Positions 56,493-64,000 of a stretch of 64,000 nucleotides of DNA are shown one piece after another (the first letter of the stretch is position 1; every line of letters begins with the position of its first letter). Source of the stretch: Blastocladiella britannica (lineage: Eukaryota > Blastocladiomycota > Blastocladiomycetes > Blastocladiales > Blastocladiaceae); contig MU624550.1 of the NCBI GenBank assembly GCA_025349905.2, forward strand, positions 1 to 64,000, in the 5' to 3' direction. The notes under the pieces were generated by a model that saw only the letters and a program-made list of their open reading frames with translations, was not told where the DNA came from and did no database searches. A program made the translations under genes and the position numbers.

Positions 56493-57625
56493 TCACTTGG
56501 AGACAGGAATCAGCACATCGCCCGCATAGTCAATCTCCTTGCCGCCCACGGTCCCCACGCGCGACCCAGTGGCACCAAATGTGGTCCACTGCGAAACGGG
56601 AACCTCCCCTTCACGCGCCTCGAGCGACGGCCACGAGATCCCGTCGCACTTTTGCAGCACCACCTCCACTTTGGATCCCAGGACCTCGAACGACGACCGA
56701 GCCGGATCAATCGGCAAGAACGTGGCGAACGCAGTGATGGTAGTGGATCCGTCAGGCAGTCGCAGCGTCGCGCGCACCTCGCGGTCCAGAAACTCGACGC
56801 GCGAGTGGAGCTTGTCGCACTTTTTCACAAAGAGCGACACAATCACCTGGTCGCGGGACTGGTACCAGTCCTTGCGCACTGGCGGAGACGCTGCTGTGGT
56901 TAAGGACCCTCGGTCGTCCTCGTTCGTGACGACGGGCTTGACAAACACGTGCTCGCCCGTGGTGCATCCGGGAATCTTGAGGAACTGGTCAAACTCGAGT
57001 ACTTTGCGCGAGCAGCACGACCAACCCTTGGATCCTTCGTGGAAGATCGGCGCGCCCGGGTGGTGCGTGCACGGGGTGCCGCGGGTGACGGCGTCCGACT
57101 CGTACCGGATCCCACACGCACGACGCAGACAAGCGGTTCCGGGTGCCACGACCGCGTCCACTGGATCGCGTTCGGGCAGCGCCGCCACGGCTGGTTGCGC
57201 GGACGACGACGATGTCGGCGTCGGGATGGGTGCCGCGGCGGCGTCGATCGAGGGCGAGAATGTGGACACGTTGGCATCCGGGTTGGGTTTCTTGGCCGCC
57301 ACCGTTGCCGCTGCCGGCTTGGATGAGGCGTGGTCAATTTCAACGGCAGCTACGGGCGCCGGCGCTGGCTCAATGTCTGAGTGTGGTCCGCTCGCGCAGC
57401 CGGGAATGTTGAGGAACGCGTTAAAGTCCGTCACGCGCTTGGGGCAGCACGACCAGCCCTTGAGGCCCTCGTGGAAAACGGGCGCGCCGGGGTGGAACGT
57501 GCATGCGTCGGCGGCGTTGGCGCTCGCGTCAAAGTCTTTACCGCAGCCTGTTGTACTTTGCTCAGTATCTCTTACTTTGGTTACTATTTACTGCTCCTCG
57601 TACCCTTGTGTGTGCAGCGAACCAT
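56493..57625 (-). CDS. CHORD-CS domain protein (CHORDC1/CHP1-like, 358 aa)
   Basis: Hsp90 co-chaperone family. Exon 1 is only 22 nt (57625-57604), coding MVRCTHK plus one base; exon 2 is 57547-56493. Two CHORD zinc domains: CTHKGCGKDFD...CTFHPGAPVFHEGLKGWSCC...FLNIPGC (residues 4-65) and CLRRACGIRYES...CTHHPGAPIFHEGSKGWSCC...FLKIPGC (about 145-205). All Cys/His ligands seem present. The C-terminal CS domain (about 225-325) has WYQSRDQVIVSLFVK and VEVVLQK. The intron is 56 nt. A TATAAAA element lies only 20-28 bp before the ATG, so the leader must be very short. It shares an 86-bp divergent promoter with the F-box-like gene at 57712. Confidence 0.9.
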
Positions 57626-57711
57626 CGTTTTTATTAATTATTTTTTTTATAGGCGGAAGCAGCCGTGGAACGAGAGAGAATATTTCACTTCACGTGAGAA
57701 ACCGAATCAAA
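57626..57711. promoter_or_regulatory. 86-bp divergent promoter (CHORD gene / F-box-like gene)
   Basis: The only sequence between two opposed ATGs. It has CCTATAAAAAAAATAATTA on the minus strand (about 57635-57653), close to the CHORD start codon. It is AT-rich in the half nearer the CHORD gene. Confidence 0.5.
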
Positions 57712-59035
57712 ATGGACGTCTTGCTGCCTGACGAGCTGCTCGTCCGCGTCTCGACGTATCTGGACTTGCCGGCCATCCTGACCCTCCGTGCGACCTCGAG
57801 ATGCCTGGCCAGCCTGACCCTCTCATGCTCAAACACGACCCGACCACACGCGCGGCAAGCCCAAATCTGCCAACGCCATCATCCGCTCGACCAAATCCAT
57901 GAAGCGCTCGCGCAAGCTCGTCCGCCAGATGCACCGCCTCGTGTGCCGTCCTCACCACAACCGCCGCTATGCGCTCAAGCTGTTGACACTCCCGAAAATC
58001 GTTCGCGACCTCGTTCACCACCCGGACTATGGTCTCAATGAGGAGGGCGTTGCTCTGCTTCTTTATGACGTGTTCAAAGTATCGCCCCCGATGGCGTTGC
58101 ACCTGCTCAGCCTGATTGGCCTTACTGGCCCAGGGTGGGTCATGGGCGTGATTGCCGACAACGGCAGTGCCGAGGGCTATGCGCAAGAAATGTACTCTGC
58201 CATGCTAAATTTGGCTTCCCAACCGACGACGGTCTCAATCTGTCGATCTGGGATATCGCATATGGATTTATCGACCGTGCAATACCCCTCATGGACTCGG
58301 AATGGACTCGGAACGCAACGAGCTTTGCGAAAACGCCGAATGGACTGGATGATACCTTTGATCCTGAACTGGATGACTACCTCCCTGAATCCGATGGTAC
58401 TTGCCGTTTTCTTCATTCAAGCACTTGTCCTCTGCAACATTAACTGTTTTTTTTTTTCAATTGAATTAGCCTTTGAGAATCCATATGAGCTCATGGTCGC
58501 TCCGCTTGGCGGCCTCGATTGGATCATGTCGCTTGTCCGCAACACCGAGGATGCAGACATTGTCAATTTTGGTGCGGCGCTCCTGTTTCGCGCCGTTGGA
58601 ACGCATGTCCCTGCCAAAGACGCTCTTGACCACCCTGGTGTCGCCTCTGGTCTGGTTGACGCGCTGTGTACTGCCGCCGCATCCGAAGAGCTCGAGATGG
58701 TCCCTCTTTGGATAGCTGTGGATCGGTTTATCGCGGCCGACCCTGAGTACTGGCGCGATATTGCCAGCTCGGAGTTCCTGACGAATATTGCAATGTACGC
58801 GAGCCTGCTCTCTCCTGACTATGACATGGATGGTGCTGCGATGGCTGTCACTGGTCTCCATAAGCATGCCATCGTCACCACCACCATTGCTCCACACCTT
58901 GCCCTCGATTTTGCAAACGCTGGGATCGCTCTGTGCCAGCATCCACACACCTATCAAGTGCATGTCATCGGTGTGACGTTCCGCCATCATTGTAACGACT
59001 GCTGGAGGGGCACTGTGGTCCGTGGAAGGATTTAG
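57712..59035 (+). pseudogene. F-box-like gene with two frame shifts
   Basis: Starts MDVLLPDELLVRVSTYLDLP and LRATSRCLASLTLS, a good F-box. The coding sense then moves to another frame between about 57818 and 57860 (KSMKRSRKLVRQMHRLVCRP, TLPKIVRDLVHHPDYGLNEE, LLLYDVFKVSP) and returns to the first frame near 58205-58225 (LNLSIWDIAYGFIDRAIPLM). A GT-AG intron (58402-58470) then leads to AFENPYELMVAPLGG and a long helical, armadillo-like end (VNFGAALLFRAVGTHVPA). No frame-keeping intron explains the two shifts. Either this is a recent pseudogene with two compensating indels, or two base errors exist in the sequence. Confidence 0.6.
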
Positions 59036-59112
59036 AGAATATATATGCTTGCCAAACAATTGACTCGCGACAGTGAACCAAAGACAAGTTCCTGTCGCGA
59101 GTTCCCAATACA
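59036..59112. other. Convergent 3' region with an 11-bp inverted repeat
   Basis: ACTCGCGACAG (59063-59073) and its exact reverse complement CTGTCGCGAGT (59092-59102), 18-nt loop, in the 77-bp gap between two convergent loci. It could form a stable hairpin in either transcript. Confidence 0.7.
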
Positions 59113-60108
59113 TTAAATATGTGACGTCTGATCGTCACAGGCCGCTTCGTGCAGCAGGCACAGGTGTTTGTGGGGCCGCGTCTTTGCATACTCAGTCACG
59201 TCGCCACCAGCCATGAGTGGCATCACCAGGAACAGCACGTCACATGTCAGCAACACGCCAAGCAGCTTCAGGATGTGTGGGTGCTGCAGGTTGCTCCACA
59301 CCAGCGCCTCCTTTGCGACCAGGTCCAGCACTGGTCGATCTTGCGTGAGCCTGCCCTCGAGTGGGAGCAGACGCTTGATGGCGACCTGGGTGCCTAACGC
59401 CAGCCACATCACGCGGAAGACCTCGCCAAACCCGCTTCGGCCCAGTACATTTCCATGGTCGCTAATAATGTCGAGTGCGGTGACGGCCAGGCTGTCGAGT
59501 GCTCTTTCGGCCTCGGCCTTTTCGACCTGGACTGTCGAATGGCGGGCGATGGCTGCATGCAGGTGCTTGTAGAGCTGCTGCATCAGCTCGCTGGTCTGAG
59601 ATCCAATCATACGGCTCTGCAGAGCAGCGAGAGCATTGGGCACGTTCTTATTGTCGAGGGCCACGTCACAGTACAGGTCGTTTTGTTTTTTCACGAGCAG
59701 TTTGCTACATCTGCTCCAAGTACGACGCGTGCTACACCTTTTGCGCTGTGGCCAGTTCGTCGTGAATGGTCTGGGGCGAAAGCGAGAGGTCGCAGGCAAT
59801 GGCAGCCAGGGCGTGCCAGTGCTGGCGAATGCGTCAGCATAGTATTGGCCATAGAACACGCGCTTGAGCACGTTGGCGCTCGCGGCCTTTTACACGGTGT
59901 TGGTCACCGTGAGGAGCGTGTCGCGGAGCATCTCGGTTGTGTGCACGAGAGCGGGCGGCAGTTGGCCATCGTCATTGTGGGGATCCGATTCCAGCGCGTC
60001 GTATAGTTTGGTGGCATGCTGGTGCGGCACCGAGACCAACGGTTGATCTTCATGGGAACCGGCGAGGCCCTTGAGCAGGTCGCCGATCTCCTCGAATATG
60101 GTGGCCAT
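59113..60108 (-). pseudogene. Truncated protein kinase fragment with in-frame stop
   Basis: Frame from an ATG at 60108 (ATIFEEIGDLLKGLAG) meets a TAA near 59890 and then continues in the same frame (NVLKRVFYGQYY). A further frame disturbance occurs about 59690-59800. The distal part is a clear kinase N-lobe: Gly loop GRSGFGEV, catalytic-Lys motif VAIKRL, and LQHPHILKLLGVLL, then the hinge LFLVMPLMAGGDV. The frame ends about 15 residues later, before any HRD or DFG motif, so two thirds of the catalytic domain are missing. A short helical N-terminal domain resembles those of Sel1-kinase families in chytrids, but that is a guess. Not expected to be active. Confidence 0.65.
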
Positions 60109-60186
60109 TCTTGCTTATTTTCTTTTTTTACAGAAAGAGGATCACATCTCGTCATTGTACCTCACTCTGGTATAACGGAAAAAAAA

Positions 60187-62004
60187 ATGCTCGAGCACGT
60201 CGCCTATCTCGTTCTTGAACGTGCCGCCGGTGCCACGCTCACGCCGGAGCATGCGATCTCAATATTGAACGTACTACCCCATCATCAATCGGTCCTCACC
60301 ACAGTCCTCTCGCGCGGCTTTTGCGAATTCAGTCCCGCCCTCGCAATAAAACACGGGCACGGACTCGCTCTGTTGCCGCACTACCCGTTCCATGTGCTTT
60401 CCATCAAGTTTGACGAGACTCTTGAAGCTGCTGGTGCTTGTGGTCACTTGCCCACCATTGATCTTTTGTGGCAGTTGACAGTAACAACAATGGAATGGTT
60501 CAGCGATTATGGATTCATCAACGAGGCCATCAAGAACGACCACGTAGCAATCCTTGAGTGGGCATCGCGTGCTGATACCCTCATTGATTGGCCGTCGCAT
60601 TTCTGGCACCTTGCCGCTGAGGCAGGGCACACTCGAGTATTGAATTGGGCGATTGCGCATGGGTACCTCGAGGAGTTGGATTGCTCGGCCGCGTTGCTTT
60701 CGACTCGCAAGGGCGATCCGTCCGTGATCCAATGGTGGATCGCGTCCCAGCCTCGTAAGGTTATTGATGCAAGCGCACTGATAAAAGCGACGCGGGAATG
60801 CGCTCTTAAAGCGCTTGGCTGGTGGTGGGCATACACTGGCTCGGCAAAGCTGCCAGATCCTCAATGCATGACCTTGATTGCCAATGCAGCACTCTCTGGC
60901 CACTCTTTGAAAAAAGTGATCGAGTGGTGGTGGACGCGGTTTCTGGAGCGCCGCACGCCCGAGCACACGTTTGGAGGGATGCTAGAGATCGGCGAATTCA
61001 CCAACTTAGAGAATTTGGACTGGTACAACAAGCACTTCCATCAATCGCCCGAATATTTTGCGCGACCACGGGAGGAGGCATCGCATGGTCTTATCTTTAC
61101 CATTGGATCGCTTTCGAGTTTATCTATTTTGGAGTGGGCAGTGGAGAAATGCGCTGTACTTGATGGCCAGAAACTCAAGTTGAATTCCAACTTTTTCCAT
61201 ACGTGCGCCAGTCAAGGGCGGATTGCCATGCTTGATTTTGCCTTGCAACACCATTTAATCGATGCGTTAGTCGTGAACCAGTCTGCAAACCTTGTGCTGA
61301 ATGCGATCCATCACAATCAACTCAAAGTGCTCGAGTGGTGGGACCGCAACAGGGACCAGTTGCCACCACAGAACCTCAACTGTTCCGTGGATCTCGCAAG
61401 AGCAGCTTTATTAGATGGTATGGACGTGATCGCATGGTGGCATGCTCGGTTTCCAGTGTCCAGTGATACCTGGAAGCAAGTGTGCATCACCGCTGCCACC
61501 CACAATGCTCGTCATGTGCAGCTATGGTTGCTCGACCGCCCCAATCTGTATGCTCCTGAATCGGTTGAAGAAAAGTCCGCCTTTATGATCGAGTGCTTGA
61601 CTGCCATGCTCTGGCCCACGCCATTTACGCTCGATTTTATTGGCGCCATGTTCCCTGCTCTACCGTCTATTCGGTCACCACTTCCGTGGGAAATGTACGC
61701 TTGCTCGACAAGGCTGCTCTGGTACTGCAGTCGATTCGGAATCTCGTTCGATTCGCTGTTGCCAGTGGACCCAAGCATCTTAGCCTCCCTTCTCGAATCG
61801 AAAAATGTACCTATGCTCGAGTGGTGGCTGCAGGCGCACCTTGCTGCTGGCCATCGTTTCGTGCTACCGGAATCCGAGGAGATCGGATACTATTGCCAAG
61901 TGAGCGATCGAGTTGCTGCGTGGGTTAGGGATGTGATTGTGATTCGCAAGATCCCAATGTACGTGCAGTCCGAGTCTGGCGTCGTGCTGTACCAGCTGAT
62001 TTGA
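60187..62004 (+). CDS. WW-type ankyrin-like repeat protein (605 aa, single exon)
   Basis: Intronless. The ATG at 60187 follows an A-rich leader. The N-terminal cap (VAYLVLERAAGATLTPEHAI, then LNVLP) matches the caps of the proteins at 11151 and 12956. Repeats carry LEW/WW marks: VAILEWASRA, VLNWAIAHG, VIQWWIASQ, ALGWWWAYTG, VIEWWWTRF, LEWAVEKCAVLD, VLEWWDRNR, VIAWWHARF, MLEWWLQAHL. Probable protein-binding scaffold. It shows that this family is dispersed within 50 kb, not only in the divergent pair. No signal peptide or other domain was found. Divergent neighbour is a kinase pseudogene. Confidence 0.8.
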   Translation: MLEHVAYLVLERAAGATLTPEHAISILNVLPHHQSVLTTVLSRGFCEFSPALAIKHGHGLALLPHYPFHVLSIKFDETLEAAGACGHLPTIDLLWQLTVTTMEWFSDYGFINEAIKNDHVAILEWASRADTLIDWPSHFWHLAAEAGHTRVLNWAIAHGYLEELDCSAALLSTRKGDPSVIQWWIASQPRKVIDASALIKATRECALKALGWWWAYTGSAKLPDPQCMTLIANAALSGHSLKKVIEWWWTRFLERRTPEHTFGGMLEIGEFTNLENLDWYNKHFHQSPEYFARPREEASHGLIFTIGSLSSLSILEWAVEKCAVLDGQKLKLNSNFFHTCASQGRIAMLDFALQHHLIDALVVNQSANLVLNAIHHNQLKVLEWWDRNRDQLPPQNLNCSVDLARAALLDGMDVIAWWHARFPVSSDTWKQVCITAATHNARHVQLWLLDRPNLYAPESVEEKSAFMIECLTAMLWPTPFTLDFIGAMFPALPSIRSPLPWEMYACSTRLLWYCSRFGISFDSLLPVDPSILASLLESKNVPMLEWWLQAHLAAGHRFVLPESEEIGYYCQVSDRVAAWVRDVIVIRKIPMYVQSESGVVLYQLI

Positions 62005-62500
62005 ATAAGTCTCCTTTTTTTTGCTGTCCTTGACCTCATTGAAATGCCCGTGTCCGACGATCAGTCAGTCAATACTCTACCTCCTCTCGCGGGCGGACAC
62101 ACTCGATCGCTGCGATCATATAAAGGCAGTGCCGGCCAAACGAACTTAAGTTCCCCTTTCGAAAACCAACACAACACCCAACAATTTAGGAAACTGTGCT
62201 GTGGAGGGGCCCGCTCTCTGACCCCGCCCGCCTGCTTGGCGCGCCGACGAGAGGCCGACGATGGGGCGCCCGACAATGACATGGGAGAAAAATAGATCGG
62301 ACAGCCGTGGTACGCGGATACTCCATATATGATCGTCGTCGGCAACTAGCTTTTACTCATATTTATCTGTCGCTTGCTTGCTTGGTTCTCAAATATTTTA
62401 GGACTCCGGGGCACTTTGGCCGACCAAAAAATGCGTATAAGCAAACTTTTGTCGACGAACTGTAAAGGTGAGGGTGTGCGCGCAACCCCGGTGTGCCGTG
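62005..62500. other. Intergenic region before helicase locus
   Basis: About 500 bp. A TATAAAG element at about 62117 and an 83-codon open frame from 62044 without recognisable protein features. Possibly the promoter or decayed 5' part of the helicase locus. Nothing else is seen. Confidence 0.4.
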
Positions 62501-62559
62501 ACTCTTGAAGTTTGGCTGTACGAGATCCCTTGGCGAGCCTATTGGTCTGTGCGGGTCAC

Positions 62560-64000
62560 TGGCCTTTGTATCCGTACGGCATCACCTGAACCCTGAGCAG
62601 CATGTAGCTTTCGTCAAGTACTCTGCACGCCTGTTCTCAGCCTTCCTGCTGGAATACGACCTTGGCAAGCGTTCGCCAAGGAGGAGCATGCAGCTGCACT
62701 GCGCGCCATGTGTTACGATCGATCCAACTAGAGCGCCACTGGGCAGGGCGGCACTGGCAAGACTCGCGTCATCCTTGCCATCCGCGATTTCGCCAAATCG
62801 TGGGGTCGTGATGGTGCTATCCTCTTGACGGCAACATCTGGCGTGGCGGCATCAGAATTTGCAGGCACAAGTGTCCACTCGGCCCTGGCCCTCACGTTGT
62901 CTGGTCTCACTCCCGCGGATACTGCCAAGATAGCCAATAGCACAGCGGTTACATCGTATTGGGCGTCCAAGTTGGGCATGATCATTGACGAGATGACAAT
63001 GCTTTGTCCTTTTTATTATAATTTTTTTTTTTTTTTGCCCACTCGGAATTGGGGAATTAATTTAGCTCCGTTCCTGCTCGCGTCCGTGGACATTGCCTTG
63101 CGGACATATCGAAAGCAAGATGCGCCATTTAGCGGTTGCGCCATGCTTCTGTCGGGTGATCTTCTGCAGCTGCCGCATTGAGCCCGCTGAAAAGGACCTC
63201 ATCAAGGACGACAAGACGTTTCGCTGGTGTGTCCGGCTGACCCGCAACATGCGGTTCAAGGACGACGACGCATGGGGTGACGTGCTCGCGCGCGGTCGCA
63301 TCGGACTATGGGACCAGGAATTGTACTCGGACCTCCAGGCGCCGGAAATCGGCTCTGTACCAGGAAGCGATTCTGACAGCTGGCTCTGCGACTTTTTTTA
63401 GCAACGTGTTGAGTCAGCGACTCATGGTGATCCGTCCAGATAACAACACAAGCTGCGCATTCAACGACGCATTCACTGACGCATCCCTTTAGCGGCCCTA
63501 CTCGCTGTCCGCCTTGGTGTACCTGGCCGTGGTCAAGGTCGGCAAGGTTGTGCTCCCGCTGTCGGAGGTCATTCGCCTGCAAGACATCCCGGATTCGCAG
63601 CCGGTTGGCGCGCCGATCGCGCAGCGCTTTTTCGTGGGGATGCGGGTCAAGATCACCAAAAATTTATGCATGCAGCTGGGCGTGCTCAACGGCGCGCTTG
63701 GTTCGGTCTTCCATGCGATGTTGAGCACGGGTGGACGCTCTTCAACGCCGATGGACGCATGTACCGGCCGAACGGACGCCCGCGGAACGTGTACGTGATG
63801 CTCGACCACCCCCTGAGCATCGTGCCGTACAACGGTGGGGGCTGCCCCAATCGCGCCGGTCCGTTGCAGCTTCCTGGTACGCGTGAGAGTCCACTCTCAG
63901 TGGACATGTCTGATCCCGCCAATCGCGTGCTTAGGACCACCACGACGAAGCCATCTGAGTCCGCCGCGGCCATCATGGTTCAGTTTCCGCTGGTCCGCGT
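62560..64000 (+). pseudogene. PIF1-type DNA helicase, interrupted, runs off window
   Basis: Helicase motifs in order: LNPEQHVAF (Q-like motif, about 62590), Walker A GQGGTGKT (about 62745), TSGVAASEFAGTSVHSAL (motif Ia), Walker B MIIDEMTM (about 62975), then LSGDLLQLP (motif III, about 63150), LTRNMRF (about 63240) and the C-terminal VGMRVKITKNLCMQLGVLNG (about 63640). A GT-AG intron (about 63007-63066) is well supported, because its removal joins DEMTML to SPFLLAS as in PIF1. But there is an in-frame TAG at 62729, a frame change before it (near 62660), another right after motif III (about 63178), and others near 63340 and 63490. Such helicases occur as free-standing genes and in Helitrons; no Rep domain is visible here. 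The 3' end lies beyond the window. Confidence 0.68.

Noticed and set aside
62044..62295. 83-codon open frame as a small gene
   Set aside because: No family resemblance, no signal peptide, unusual composition, and a TATA-like element lies inside it.
1..64000. Bacterial or organellar origin
   Set aside because: Spliceosomal introns, dynein, cullin and CHORD genes exclude it.
1..64000. tRNA, rRNA, CRISPR arrays, attachment sites
   Set aside because: No cloverleaf with A/B boxes, rRNA signature or regular spaced repeats was recognised by reading; a covariance-model search could still find a missed tRNA.

Overview
The window looks like nuclear DNA of a zoosporic (flagellated) fungus, most likely a Blastocladiomycota member related to Allomyces or Catenaria. 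The reasons are inferential. The DNA is GC-rich and gene-dense (about 28 loci in 64 kb). Introns are short (56-87 nt), GT-AG, and restore clear protein frames when removed. There is a full-length axonemal dynein heavy chain, which implies a motile flagellum. A fungal style of gene content sits beside it: proteins with Trp-Trp-rich ankyrin-like repeats, F-box-like proteins, kinase-Sel1 fusions and secreted Cys-rich proteins. No rRNA, tRNA, CRISPR or bacterial operon signal was recognised. Exon borders below were worked out by hand from splice motifs and reading-frame continuity.

Layout. 0.2-1.4 kb: monoacylglycerol lipase-like hydrolase. 1.7-4.6 kb: two tandem secreted paralogues with a near-identical block that includes an intron. 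4.8-11 kb (minus): giant pseudokinase/Sel1-repeat protein. 11.1-15.1 kb: divergent pair of WW-type ankyrin-like repeat proteins that share a 53-bp promoter. 15.1-28.3 kb (minus): inner-arm axonemal dynein heavy chain, 9 exons, about 4225 aa. 28.4-36.3 kb: alpha/beta hydrolase, a large low-complexity protein with possible beta-trefoil-like segments, and two single-pass membrane proteins (one P/Q-rich, one with an SH3 domain). 36.5-39.6 kb (minus): cullin-3-type scaffold. 39.8-48.5 kb: aldo/keto reductase, a coiled/Pro-rich membrane protein, sulfide:quinone oxidoreductase, an MMTAG2-type protein, an Ala/Gly-rich protein and a Gag-like gene.

48.6-64 kb is different in character. Intact genes remain: F-box-like, ubiquitin-like, DUF4442-like, CHORD-CS and an ankyrin-like gene. 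They alternate with loci broken by stops and frameshifts: an HNH/Sel1 gene, a second F-box-like gene, a kinase fragment and a PIF1-type helicase that runs off the end. Long genes elsewhere in the window are intact, so these breaks are more likely gene decay than poor sequence.

The genes do not form one pathway. Recognisable themes are flagellar motility (dynein), ubiquitin control and protein quality control (cullin-3, F-box-like, ubiquitin-like, CHORD-CS), lipid and redox metabolism (MGL, AKR, SQR) and a fast-evolving repeat-protein repertoire. The best candidates for undescribed biology are the pseudokinase-Sel1 protein, the WW-repeat family with its shared N-terminal cap, the secreted paralogue pair undergoing apparent gene conversion, the Gag-derived gene, the tandem HNH-like/Sel1 architecture, and an intron layout with T-tracts near donors and A-tracts near acceptors.
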